The notes under the pieces were generated by a model that saw only the letters and a list, made by a program, of their open reading frames with translations, ran no database searches and was not told where the DNA came from. A stretch of DNA of 64,000 bases from an uncultured Candidatus Poseidoniales archaeon (GTDB taxonomy: Archaea; Thermoplasmatota; Poseidoniia; Poseidoniales; Thalassarchaeaceae), in contig CACJKA010000006.1 of the NCBI GenBank assembly GCA_902593945.1, forward strand, positions 1-64,000, written 5' to 3'. Shown here piece by piece: positions 49,764 through 59,245 of this stretch. Numbering within the stretch: the first letter of the stretch is position 1; every line of letters begins with the position of its first letter. The position numbers were made by a program, and so were the translations under genes.

Positions 49764-50948
49764 TTACGGGTGTGGAGGGATCTCGTCATCCCAATTTTCC
49801 ATTTTGTTTAATGTGGTTGTTACGTTTGTTATTTCACCATCTTCCCAATAATCAACGGCTACAAATGTAGGTCTTCTATCCATAATTTCCCAACATTCGA
49901 TAGTACGATTTAGTAAAAAATCATACTCATTTATCTCATGAGCCTTGTAAGGGTCTGCAGTACCAAATATACTACTCAACCAATGGCTTAGATGCCAAAC
50001 AGGTTGACTTGAATCCCCTCTTCCCAATTCACATGTCATTTCTTCTTTATCTTGTTGACCATATGGAGTATCCCAACTGTGCTTCCATGCCGGATGGAAA
50101 TATGAATAACTCTCATTATATTCTGATTGTACGTATATCACAACGTCCCTTTCTTGCAGAATCATATCTCCTATTGAAGGCCAAGGTTCACCTAATTGAT
50201 GAATAAATGCTCTTTCTAAAATTCCAGTTTGGTTAAATAAAAACTCTAGATGATCAGCAGGTACGTAGTTTTCAACTAATATGGATACAACCTCTCCACA
50301 TGTAAATGAGCAACTTTCATCAGTTAAATTCATTAACGAATTAAGAAGTGATAACCATTCAAATGGATCTACTTCAGAATACGCACATGGATGTGGAAAC
50401 TGACCAGGGGAACCATGACAGAATCTTACATCTTCTGCCTCAGTTTCATCATTACTTAGATGATGTGCATCCACCATAAATGCTCTAATTCCTCCATCCC
50501 ATTGAGCTTGAAGTCCAGTATAGTGATTAGTCCCAAGAATTACACCATCTTCTGATGTAGCAAAAGCATTGTGTGTCTCAGGAAATGTAAAATTATCATA
50601 GTTTCTTAAACAGTATTTTGCCAATCCATGGCAAATAATAGTGTCATTCTGATCTAGTGGGTCAAGACCTCTTTCTGATTCCCAGTCATTCGGCAAGTCA
50701 TCTCCATCTATATCCTCATCCAAAGTATCACAGATTGTATCGCCATCGAGATCATTAGGCATTTCTTCAGAATTATCTGGATTACTATTACAATCAATTT
50801 CGATTAAATTTTCCCATCCGTCTCCATCTCTATCCAAATCTTCACTATCTTCTATACCGTCATTATCCATGTCTAGAAACTCATCCCCTATACAGCCTGA
50901 AAGAACCAAGCCAACAACAATCAGAATCACTATCCAACGCTTTTCCAT
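49764..50948 (-). CDS. Lipoprotein with calcium-binding (thrombospondin type 3-like) repeats and PLC-like phosphodiesterase domain
   Basis: Lipobox VLSGC; DMDNDGIEDSEDLDRDGDGWENL...; FPETHNAFATSEDGV...QAQWDGGIRAFMVDAHH. Confidence 0.75.
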   Translation of the reverse strand: MEKRWIVILIVVGLVLSGCIGDEFLDMDNDGIEDSEDLDRDGDGWENLIEIDCNSNPDNSEEMPNDLDGDTICDTLDEDIDGDDLPNDWESERGLDPLDQNDTIICHGLAKYCLRNYDNFTFPETHNAFATSEDGVILGTNHYTGLQAQWDGGIRAFMVDAHHLSNDETEAEDVRFCHGSPGQFPHPCAYSEVDPFEWLSLLNSLMNLTDESCSFTCGEVVSILVENYVPADHLEFLFNQTGILERAFIHQLGEPWPSIGDMILQERDVVIYVQSEYNESYSYFHPAWKHSWDTPYGQQDKEEMTCELGRGDSSQPVWHLSHWLSSIFGTADPYKAHEINEYDFLLNRTIECWEIMDRRPTFVAVDYWEDGEITNVTTTLNKMENWDDEIPPHP

Positions 50949-51058
50949 AGTATTCCATTGGTAGCATAGCCCATCAATTAATTGGTATGATTGCATTTTT
51001 CATGTGAACTTGTTAGCGTAAGACACTAAGCCACGAAGCCTTACCCACGATTGATATA

Positions 51059-51841
51059 ATGGCTCGTCGAGATGATAGAAACTTGGGTTTTTTCGGTCGA
51101 TTATGGGAAAGTCAAAGGGGAAGACATTTCCAAATTGTCACTAATGTCTCAATTTTATCCGTGGCTCTATTAGTTTGGGGAATAATTTTTCTCTTCGGAC
51201 TTTCCGGACCCACAGACCCATCCAAAGAAAATATCGTAACTTTAAGTTGGATAGGTATGTTAATTGGAGCCATTGGTACATTCTATGTTGGCCCTGAGTT
51301 CTTCTTCTATCTTGAGAAGAAACAGGTTCTCGATGATATTCTTTTGTTGGATTCACGTGCCGAAGTATTAAGGCGCCGAAAAGAAGGAGAAGAAGCAGCA
51401 ATTATGCTTGGGTCAAAGCACATGAGTCTGATGCGAGGATTACTTGAACTACATGAAATACCAGTTGGAAAGAATCTGACTAATTCTCCAATAATTAAAT
51501 CTCATAGCGATATCAATGTAGAAGAAAATTGGTGGAATAATTCAAACTCGGTCCTTTCACGTAAACTTCCAGGATTAGATATACTTAGAGAACTATTCTT
51601 TCATAGATTTTTAATTTTAATCACTTCATCTAGTTTAATCGCATTATTTTGGAACACTATTTTTGGTATCGCTTCCATGGGAGGCTCTAGAGATTATACA
51701 ATCGATCTCACAGAGAGAATTAGTGGATTATCATCTTTCCATCACCTTGCTCCTCACATAGATCCCGTTAGTATTATTTTGATTCTTTTCTTAACTTTCA
51801 TATTATATCTAACTAGGCCGTATAACTTCAAGGAGATTTAG
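51059..51841 (+). CDS. Multi-TM membrane protein, unknown
   Basis: Hydrophobic segments near N- and C-termini; abuts the signal peptidase gene. Confidence 0.6.
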   Translation: MARRDDRNLGFFGRLWESQRGRHFQIVTNVSILSVALLVWGIIFLFGLSGPTDPSKENIVTLSWIGMLIGAIGTFYVGPEFFFYLEKKQVLDDILLLDSRAEVLRRRKEGEEAAIMLGSKHMSLMRGLLELHEIPVGKNLTNSPIIKSHSDINVEENWWNNSNSVLSRKLPGLDILRELFFHRFLILITSSSLIALFWNTIFGIASMGGSRDYTIDLTERISGLSSFHHLAPHIDPVSIILILFLTFILYLTRPYNFKEI

Positions 51842-51842
51842 T

Positions 51843-52727
51843 ATGGAAAATGACTTCAAGCTCTATCTCAGAGAGGCATTTCTTGCTATAGGGCTAGTTT
51901 TCTTATTACTTGGGTCCATGTGGTTAGCTACCGGTATGTTTCCTCCAATGGTTGTCGTTGAATCAGGTTCAATGAAACATAGCGAAGATGGTTCTCTAGG
52001 GGCAATTGATCCTGGTGATTTGGTATTGATTATGAATCCCGATAGAGTTGAAATAGTCACATACGTAGAAGCTTCTAATGAAGATAATGAGAATTTTGGA
52101 TATGAAATGCATGGTATGTATGGGGACGTAATTATTTATGAAAAAAATGGAGGTTCTGATACCCCTGTGATCCATCGAGCATTACTCAAAGCGGAAACAA
52201 ACTTAACCGAAAATCCAATTCAGAATTCATGTTCAGAGGGCGTATTTGATCAGTTAGAAGAAATATGCATTTTAACATGGGATGTTCCGGGTACTCATTT
52301 AGTAAATGTAAGTAATATTTCTTTAACATTAGATTATTCTTGCGCACCTCATGGAAATCTAACAATCGATAAGTGGATCCCAAAACACGAAGGATATTTG
52401 ACAACAGGCGACAATAGGATGACCAATGGATGTACAATCGATCAACTAAGAGCAACAAGTTCGACAGCCGATGATTCCTATATCCAGAGTCGTGGCTTAA
52501 AGGATGAATATGGCAACCCCGTAACTGCTGTGAGAGATGTTTGGGTAGTGGGAGTTGCTTCATCTGAAATTCCATGGGTCGGAGCAATCAAACTTTTTTT
52601 CTCTGGAACCTATGATTTTGTATCTCCACAAACTTGGAATTATCTGTTTACGTTGATTGCAGCAGTAGTCATTATTCCAATGGTTTATGATATGTTAATA
52701 TTCAGAGAAAGCGAAGAAGAAGAATAG
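51843..52727 (+). CDS. Signal peptidase I, archaeal/ER type (S26B-like)
   Basis: VVVESGSM (Ser), DVIIYEKNGGSDTPVIHRAL (His), GYLTTGDNRMTNG (Asp). Confidence 0.9.
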   Translation: MENDFKLYLREAFLAIGLVFLLLGSMWLATGMFPPMVVVESGSMKHSEDGSLGAIDPGDLVLIMNPDRVEIVTYVEASNEDNENFGYEMHGMYGDVIIYEKNGGSDTPVIHRALLKAETNLTENPIQNSCSEGVFDQLEEICILTWDVPGTHLVNVSNISLTLDYSCAPHGNLTIDKWIPKHEGYLTTGDNRMTNGCTIDQLRATSSTADDSYIQSRGLKDEYGNPVTAVRDVWVVGVASSEIPWVGAIKLFFSGTYDFVSPQTWNYLFTLIAAVVIIPMVYDMLIFRESEEEE

Positions 52728-52733
52728 AATATT

Positions 52734-54275
52734 TTAGTTTAACATATTAGCTAATAGTATTGGGAATAAGACAATTAAAAGTATAATTATACTACTAAAA
52801 CCACTTACTCGATTAGCTATTTTTTCAACTCTTAGAGGATTCATATTTTTCCCAAAGAATTTTATTACTGAGTGGGTAGAATCTCTAGTGATTTGCCCGC
52901 CATCAAAGGGTACCATAGGTATTAAGTTAGCAAAACCAAGTATGAAATTTATCCATGCTAACCAGAATAAGAAATCAAAAATAGCTAACATGCCGCTAGT
53001 CCCTATTATTGAAGCAATAATTCCATCTCCTGATTCAAGTAAATCTCTCTCTTCTAGTGGCATAGAATGACCCTCTAATCTTATTGGCTCACCCAATAAT
53101 TCTAATGGCTTGAATACGAAAATGACAGTTCTGAGGAGAGGATTTAGATCTTCAGTAGATGACAACTTATATCGCTCGACTGCACTAGTTCCAGAGGAAA
53201 TTCCACTAACTCCGAGAAAAGCATTCCCTTGTTCTATACCATTTCCATTCAAGAAAGTAATATAATCTTCCATACACTGTTCTTGACTATCACAATCCTC
53301 CTCAAACCAAGTAGGAATTCCTTGAGAAACGTAGTAATCCAGTTGATCGGTTAGTGTTACAACAATTTCTCTTGTTTCTCTGTCCCCCATCTCATTTTTT
53401 CTAGACATAACAGATAAATTCATTTCATCTCCTGCGGATTTAGAATCCATAATTTCTGTGAAAGAGTCATAATCCGGGACATGTATTCCATCAAGGTGAG
53501 TAATTATTTCATACGGCTCTAATCCCGCTTCCTCAGCACCACTATCTACAATAATACCCTTTGCATGTAGTCCAGGTTCAGAAGCTACAAATCCTGAGGC
53601 CGTGCATGATAGTAAAAGTATCACGATATATGTTGAAACAATATTTATCGAAGGTGCAGCAGCATAAATTCGCAATCTTTCTCTCCTAGGTGCTCTAGTC
53701 ATTTCTTGAATTTCCGGTTCGAAAAATGCCCCCATAGGCAAAGGACCTAGTAGTAATAATCCGAAACTTTTTGCTCTCATTCCATGAACTCTTGCTTGTA
53801 TTGCATGGCCGTATTCATGAATAATTACCGCCATAATTAGTGCGATTACTGGCCACCAGAAAGGAACAAAACTCGTTACACCTGGAATTAATAATAGATC
53901 TTTAGCAGGAATTGCCTCTTCCGGTGGTGAAAATGCACTTGCTACAGCGGTTAAAATCAGAAGAAGGATTACTCCAAACATTACTATGAAACATAACCAT
54001 ATTGAGAATTCTCCAAAACCTCTCCAAAATCTTCTGTATTTTGAGATCTTTTCAAGAAAAATTCTTCCTTTTTTTGTTCTAATCATCAAAATGAAACCCA
54101 AAACTCTTGTTGCATCCCAGTTATCTAGAGTTCCATTATTTTCTAGAATAATTAATACGGAGTACCAAATTATCATAATTATGGCACCCCATATTGGTAG
54201 CCCTAGAAGATAAAAAAAGTAGATTGAAATCATTGGTAAAAGATGATTCATAACCGACCCCTCCTCATCTTGCAT
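52734..54275 (-). CDS. Site-2 protease-like (M50) membrane metalloprotease with PDZ-like domain
   Basis: VIIHEYGHAIQARVHGMRAKSFGLLLLGPLPMGAFFEPE; MVPFDGGQITRDS; internal PDZ-like region. Confidence 0.9.
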   Translation of the reverse strand: MQDEEGSVMNHLLPMISIYFFYLLGLPIWGAIIMIIWYSVLIILENNGTLDNWDATRVLGFILMIRTKKGRIFLEKISKYRRFWRGFGEFSIWLCFIVMFGVILLLILTAVASAFSPPEEAIPAKDLLLIPGVTSFVPFWWPVIALIMAVIIHEYGHAIQARVHGMRAKSFGLLLLGPLPMGAFFEPEIQEMTRAPRRERLRIYAAAPSINIVSTYIVILLLSCTASGFVASEPGLHAKGIIVDSGAEEAGLEPYEIITHLDGIHVPDYDSFTEIMDSKSAGDEMNLSVMSRKNEMGDRETREIVVTLTDQLDYYVSQGIPTWFEEDCDSQEQCMEDYITFLNGNGIEQGNAFLGVSGISSGTSAVERYKLSSTEDLNPLLRTVIFVFKPLELLGEPIRLEGHSMPLEERDLLESGDGIIASIIGTSGMLAIFDFLFWLAWINFILGFANLIPMVPFDGGQITRDSTHSVIKFFGKNMNPLRVEKIANRVSGFSSIIILLIVLFPILLANMLN

Positions 54276-54357
54276 AACACGTGGTCAAGACCCCCCATTC
54301 TTCAACTTGTGTTCTTTATTACAAAAATGACTTCAAAGATAAGCCTCTCGGAATTGC

Positions 54358-54546
54358 ATGGTTGAACGTGATTCAGAGGATATCAAGAGCAAAAAACGTC
54401 AACTTGATATCATCAGAAGAGAAAGGGATAGTATCCTGCGTTTGTTAAATCAAGCTAGGTTGGCAAATCTGAACAAAGAAGTAGAAAATCTGATTCAAGA
54501 ATTCGATAGACTTGATGCGGTTCTCTCAGAAGAAGACTCATATTGA
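54358..54546 (+). CDS. Short coiled-coil protein (62 aa)
   Basis: MVERDSEDIKSKKRQLDIIRRERDSILRLLNQARLANLNKEVENLIQEFDRLDAVLSEEDSY; charged heptad-like. Confidence 0.55.
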   Translation: MVERDSEDIKSKKRQLDIIRRERDSILRLLNQARLANLNKEVENLIQEFDRLDAVLSEEDSY

Positions 54547-55136
54547 GTCATTATTGATTCTTTCATTGGGAAATTGGTATTTTCTTCCAAAGCAGTAGTT
54601 TGAATATTATTAGCATTTTCAGACTTAGAGATTAATGAAAGAAATTTGTGTAACGGAAGTCCCTTATTCCAATCTAAGTAAGGAGTTCCATTTCTCGTTA
54701 GAGGTAATTCAGGAACAGTTCTAGAGAGTAATCTTAGTTTCCCTGTAAGTCCTTCAGTTTTCACTCTAAATATTCTCCAACTGTCCCCCCTGACTCCTTT
54801 CAACCTGTAAGCATAGAATGGTTGTATTGAGCACCTAATTCCAATTTCTTCTAATGCTTTATACTGTAAAACAGTTCTACCAGAAAGATATAATTTAGGC
54901 TTCTTTGAAGATTTTACTTCTATTGGGAAACACATATCGCCCCTTAATGCTAGAAGATCGCCAGTACCTTCTGAACCACTTCCTGGCGCCCTTACAACTA
55001 GAAATGGACGTTGACAAATCTGCATAGCCTGTGCTCGTTCTGTTTCACTACAAGATCTTGTTATTGCACGAACTCCTTTTTCTTCACCTGCAAGTACTGA
55101 GCGTAACTCACGCTCGTATGCCCCTCCTATTCCCAT
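54495..55136 (-). CDS. hjc: Holliday junction resolvase Hjc-like nuclease
   Basis: GGAYERELRSVL...RPFLVVRAPGSGSEGTGDLLALRGDMCFPIEVKSSKKPKLYLSGR. Confidence 0.85.
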   Translation of the reverse strand: MGIGGAYERELRSVLAGEEKGVRAITRSCSETERAQAMQICQRPFLVVRAPGSGSEGTGDLLALRGDMCFPIEVKSSKKPKLYLSGRTVLQYKALEEIGIRCSIQPFYAYRLKGVRGDSWRIFRVKTEGLTGKLRLLSRTVPELPLTRNGTPYLDWNKGLPLHKFLSLISKSENANNIQTTALEENTNFPMKESIMTQYESSSERTASSLSNS

Positions 55137-55205
55137 GCTACTATCGTAATCTCAAGGTTATTGAGGACATCGCTTGATTAATGCTTTTTTTTCCGGTTTT
55201 TGGAG

Positions 55206-55217
55206 TTTTTTATAAAG
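55206..55217 (-). promoter_or_regulatory. TATA-like box upstream of hjc (CTTTATAAAAAA on the minus strand)
   Basis: Direct reading of ttttttataaag, ~70 nt upstream of the hjc start. Confidence 0.35.
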
Positions 55218-55231
55218 TGACATTTAGCAAA

Positions 55232-55873
55232 TTATTGAAATTTACCTTTCCTATATTCTCTTGTCCTATCGACTCCCGGGAATTGATCTTCACTTTCACG
55301 ATATACGGTTTTCATATTCTTTAGAAAACTCTGCTCATTTGTAACAATTAAGACCATATCTACACCTGGGTCTTCTCCTTCATCCATCCAAGCTAATACA
55401 ATCTCCATTGTCATCCTAGCTCCTTCTCTATGTGGGTAAGCAAATACATCCATGCCCAAAGGTGGTAGAACTAAAGTTTCGCGCGGTTCTAGATTTTCTA
55501 CTTCTAAAAATAATGAATCATATGATTTTTTTAATAATTCTCTTCTGTATTGATCTTGTGTAGGTCTTCTACAATCTGGACCTACAACATGTACAAGATG
55601 TTCTGCAGGTAGATTGTAGGCAGATGTGGTAACCGCCTCTCCAACTCCACAAGGTTGTGAGTTTGTTTTACGTTTTTCTTTTGCTATTTCAGTACAAGCA
55701 GCTCTTAATTCAGGTCCGGCCGCTAGTTGCATCACCTCATCTAAACCTTCTCTGCCCGCAAGTCTATTGTTGGCTGGTAGAACCATTATGTCACCCTCCA
55801 CTCTAGTAACATTGCCAAAGCACACTCTCACCTGTCCATATTTACATTCTCGGACTATGATAACCTCTGCCAT
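55232..55873 (-). CDS. Macro-domain (ADP-ribose binding) protein
   Basis: GNVTRVEGDIMVLPANNRLAGREGLDEVMQLAAGPELRAAC...QPCGVGEAVTTSAYNLPAEHLVHVVGP; start at MAEVIIVRE. Confidence 0.82.
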   Translation of the reverse strand: MAEVIIVRECKYGQVRVCFGNVTRVEGDIMVLPANNRLAGREGLDEVMQLAAGPELRAACTEIAKEKRKTNSQPCGVGEAVTTSAYNLPAEHLVHVVGPDCRRPTQDQYRRELLKKSYDSLFLEVENLEPRETLVLPPLGMDVFAYPHREGARMTMEIVLAWMDEGEDPGVDMVLIVTNEQSFLKNMKTVYRESEDQFPGVDRTREYRKGKFQ

Positions 55874-55972
55874 ATTAATGATGAGGGGAGGGCATCCAAT
55901 ATGTATGCTTCTTCTCAACATTCTGAATATTAAAGCGAACATTTGATGCGTGAAGACGTCTCCCACTGGAAT

Positions 55973-56206
55973 ATGTCAGTGGGTTACGTACTAGTAAATG
56001 TTGAACCCGGTTCGGAAGTAGATGTGTTTAATACAGCATCATCATTATCTTTTGTAACCGATGCAAATCTTCTCTTCGGCGATCATGATTTAATAGTTAA
56101 ATTAGAGGCAGAAAATATGGGAGATATAGCTAGGTTAGTTGTAGAATCAATACGTGCAATTCCAGGAGTTTTGAATACCAAAACGCTTGCTTGCGCAGAA
56201 ATGTAG
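55973..56206 (+). CDS. Stand-alone Lrp/AsnC ligand-binding (RAM) domain protein without HTH
   Basis: VGYVLVNVEPGSEVDVFNTASSLSFVTDANLLFGDHDLIVKLEAENMGDIARLVVESIRAIPGVLNTKTLACAEM. Confidence 0.82.
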   Translation: MSVGYVLVNVEPGSEVDVFNTASSLSFVTDANLLFGDHDLIVKLEAENMGDIARLVVESIRAIPGVLNTKTLACAEM

Positions 56207-56263
56207 ATGATTTTTCATTAGTCGGTTTTTTCAGTTTTCTTTTAATTGTGGCGCAGTATTGCG

Positions 56264-56273
56264 TTTTTTATAC
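56264..56273 (+). promoter_or_regulatory. TATA-like element TTTTTTATAC upstream of the MC1 gene, with GGAGG near 56310
   Basis: Direct reading; spacing to ATG 56323 is compatible with an archaeal promoter plus short leader. Confidence 0.4.
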
Positions 56274-56322
56274 AATAACTTCATATCCTATTTTGACTGT
56301 CGAAGTGGCGGAGGATTGCTTT

Positions 56323-56586
56323 ATGTCAGACAAAAAATACTTCGTATTGATGGAGAATGGAAAGGACACTACTCAAGTGTTCGTAAGCAAGCAGCCACGT
56401 GGAGCAGCCTTGAAGGCAGCTACTCGTGGCCATACCGCTATCCAACTGCGTGAGCGCGGAACAAACCGTGTTCACAATTTTGAAGGTTGGACTGAGGTTG
56501 TTGCAAAGCCAGCTAATGGACCAGCTTGGCTACCAGACAAAATCAAGAAGGCCAATGTAAAGAAAAATGGAATTACTCGATTATGA
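56323..56586 (+). CDS. MC1-like archaeal chromatin protein
   Basis: MSDKKYFVLMENGKDTTQVFVSKQPRGAALKAATRGHTAIQLRERGTNRVHNFEGWTEVV...PAWLPDKIKKANVKKNGI. Confidence 0.85.
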   Translation: MSDKKYFVLMENGKDTTQVFVSKQPRGAALKAATRGHTAIQLRERGTNRVHNFEGWTEVVAKPANGPAWLPDKIKKANVKKNGITRL

Positions 56587-56615
56587 GTAATCTATTTTTT
56601 CCGGAATTACAAAAC

Positions 56616-56641
56616 CCCTCTCCGGGTTTACTCGGAGAGGG
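56616..56641. terminator. Hairpin CCCTCTCCG-N8-CGGAGAGGG between convergent MC1 and sdhB genes
   Basis: Perfect 9-bp stem in the 60-nt convergent intergenic gap. Confidence 0.6.
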
Positions 56642-56646
56642 TTAAA

Positions 56647-57408
56647 TCATCTTAATCCTAATTTACGTCCAATTATTGCAATTGGATCGTAGTATTCTGT
56701 AATTACTCTTTCTTTGAGAGGTATTATTGCATTGTCTGTGATATTGATCCCTGCAGGGCATACTTCTGTGCAACATCGAGTAATATTACAATAGCCTATA
56801 CCAAAATCATCTTTAATTTCAGGAATTCTATTTTCAACATCTAATGGATGCATTTCTAATCCTGCTAAACGTACAAAGAACCTTGGTCCAGCGAAATCAT
56901 CGAATTTTTGATGTTCTCGGAGTACGTGACATGTGTTTACACACAACATACATTCAATACAACCTCTAAACTCTTGGATTCGATTTGCCTCATTCTGATT
57001 AAATTCCCAGTCTAATTCATCAGGGCCTTTCACAGGGACCATTTTTTTATTCATTTCATAAGCCCATGATGTATCTGTAACCAAGTCCTTTGTTAATGGG
57101 AATGATTGCATTGGTTTCACAAGAACAGGCTCTCCATCTGGAGTTTCTTCCATTACTTCTTCCATTCTTGTCATGCACATAAGACGTGGTTTTCCATTAA
57201 CTTCTGCGGAACATGAACCACATTTACCTGCTTTACAATTCCATCTGCAAGATAGGTCTGGAGCATGCTCAGCTTGTATTCTATGAATTACATCAAGAAC
57301 TACCATCCCTTCATCCATTTCAACAGTATAATCTACCATTTCTCCGAATGGGTCTCCATCTTCATCGGGTTCTCCTCTGAAAATTTTGAATGTTACATCT
57401 TCTGCCAT
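56647..57408 (-). CDS. sdhB: Succinate dehydrogenase/fumarate reductase iron-sulfur subunit
   Basis: CRWNCKAGKCGSCSAEVNGKPRLMC; CIECMLCVNTCHV; CNITRCCTEVCPAGI. Confidence 0.95.
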   Translation of the reverse strand: MAEDVTFKIFRGEPDEDGDPFGEMVDYTVEMDEGMVVLDVIHRIQAEHAPDLSCRWNCKAGKCGSCSAEVNGKPRLMCMTRMEEVMEETPDGEPVLVKPMQSFPLTKDLVTDTSWAYEMNKKMVPVKGPDELDWEFNQNEANRIQEFRGCIECMLCVNTCHVLREHQKFDDFAGPRFFVRLAGLEMHPLDVENRIPEIKDDFGIGYCNITRCCTEVCPAGINITDNAIIPLKERVITEYYDPIAIIGRKLGLR

Positions 57409-57409
57409 T

Positions 57410-59236
57410 TTATTCCTCCTCGTGCAAGTCTTCAATATCTAGTAATTTTTTCAGTTCCTCGTCTATGGGAGGGTATCTTCGATGCTCAATTGTCATTTTA
57501 TCTTTCTTCGTTATAACACTATTTATTTTGCCCCAGTATTTGTAATCAGGTGTTGGGAAATCATCTCTAGTATGGCCTCCTCTAGATTCCTTTCTATGCA
57601 GTGCTGCTAATGTACACATTCTACTTACATCAATCATAGCATCAATTTCTAGTGCTTGATGCCAACCTGGATTGTAAATACGGCTATTTCCTGTAGATGT
57701 ATTCTTAGAACGTTTTTCCAAATCATCTAAATCTTCTAATGCCTCTTTTAACAATTTTTCAGTTCTAATTATGCCTACTTTATATTGCATCATTTCTCTT
57801 AAATCTTCTACGACTTTTGCTGGATTCTCCCCTTCAGTTCTATTTAATGGCGCTAATGTTTCTTCAATTGCATTATTAATTTCTATAGGGTCTATTGGGA
57901 GAAAATCCTCAATATCTTTAGCGAGCAATGCAGCGTTTTCTCCAGCAATTTTTCCGAATACAATAAGATCTGAGAGTGAATTTCCTCCAAGCCTATTTGC
58001 GCCATGTAGGCCTGTAGCGGCTTCTCCGGCTGCAAACATTCTAGGTACTGTAGTTTCCTGTGTTTCCGGGTGAACTTTTATTCCTCCCATCACATAGTGT
58101 GCTGTAGGGCCAACTTCCATTTTTTCAGTAGTAATATCAACTGCAGCCAATTCCTTGAATTGATGGTACATTCCTGGAAGTTTCTTTCTTACTTGATCAG
58201 GCTCTCTCCAAGAAATATCCAGATATGCTCCTCCATGAACGCTGGCTCTACCAGCATCTCTTTCGGAATTTATTGCTTTAGCAACAACATCTCTTGTCAA
58301 TAATTCAGGAGGTCTACGGACAGTTGCTAATTTCCCTTCTACAATCTCAGAGACCCATTCCAAAGCCTCTTTTTCAGTATCAGCGAATTCGTCCTTATAC
58401 ATCTCAGGGACATAGTCGAACATGAATCTCTTTCCTTCAGAATTGGTCAGCATACCTCCCTCTCCTCGAACACCCTCAGTAACTAAAATTCCTTTTACAG
58501 ACGGGGGCCAAATCATACCTGTAGGGTGGAATTGAATGAATTCCATATCTCCCATTTCGGCTCCGGCCCAATATGCTAATGCATATCCTTCTCCAGTATA
58601 CTCCCATGAACCTGAACAAACAGCCCAACACCTTGTGGCACCTCCAGTTGCCATTACAATGGTTTTTGCTTTGAAAACATGTAATGTTCCATTGTTCCTA
58701 TCGTAGGCAAAACATCCAGATATTTTCCCATCAGTCTTGAACATTTTACGGACAGTGAATTCCATAAATATCTCCATACCCATATGAACTCCTTTCTCTT
58801 GAAGAGTTCTGATTAATTCTAAACCAGTTGCATCTCCAATATGTGCTAACCTAGGATATGTATGTCCACCAAAGTTTCTTTGATTTGTTAGCCCCTTTGG
58901 TGTTCTATCAAAAACAGCCCCCCAAGTTTCTAGTTCTCTAATCCTGTCTGGGGCCTGTTGAGCATGAATTTTTGCCATCCTCCAATCATTTAGGTATTTT
59001 CCACCTTTCATTGTGTCTCGGAAATGAGTTTGCCAATTATCACGAGGATCTTTGTTGCCCAATGCGGCTGCAGCACCTCCTTCAGCCATTACCGTATGCG
59101 CCTTTCCTAGCATTGATTTACATATCATGGCGACACTAACTCCTGAGTTACTAGCCTCTATTGCTGCTCTCAATCCAGCACCCCCTGCTCCAATTATTAC
59201 GACATCATGTTCATGAACAATGTAATTTTCACTCAT
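57410..59236 (-). CDS. sdhA: Succinate dehydrogenase/fumarate reductase flavoprotein subunit
   Basis: [18 protein letters not shown]...[11 protein letters not shown]...QFHPTG...EGVRGEGG...[20 protein letters not shown]. Confidence 0.96.
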   Translation of the reverse strand: MSENYIVHEHDVVIIGAGGAGLRAAIEASNSGVSVAMICKSMLGKAHTVMAEGGAAAALGNKDPRDNWQTHFRDTMKGGKYLNDWRMAKIHAQQAPDRIRELETWGAVFDRTPKGLTNQRNFGGHTYPRLAHIGDATGLELIRTLQEKGVHMGMEIFMEFTVRKMFKTDGKISGCFAYDRNNGTLHVFKAKTIVMATGGATRCWAVCSGSWEYTGEGYALAYWAGAEMGDMEFIQFHPTGMIWPPSVKGILVTEGVRGEGGMLTNSEGKRFMFDYVPEMYKDEFADTEKEALEWVSEIVEGKLATVRRPPELLTRDVVAKAINSERDAGRASVHGGAYLDISWREPDQVRKKLPGMYHQFKELAAVDITTEKMEVGPTAHYVMGGIKVHPETQETTVPRMFAAGEAATGLHGANRLGGNSLSDLIVFGKIAGENAALLAKDIEDFLPIDPIEINNAIEETLAPLNRTEGENPAKVVEDLREMMQYKVGIIRTEKLLKEALEDLDDLEKRSKNTSTGNSRIYNPGWHQALEIDAMIDVSRMCTLAALHRKESRGGHTRDDFPTPDYKYWGKINSVITKKDKMTIEHRRYPPIDEELKKLLDIEDLHEEE

Positions 59237-59245
59237 AATATCACC

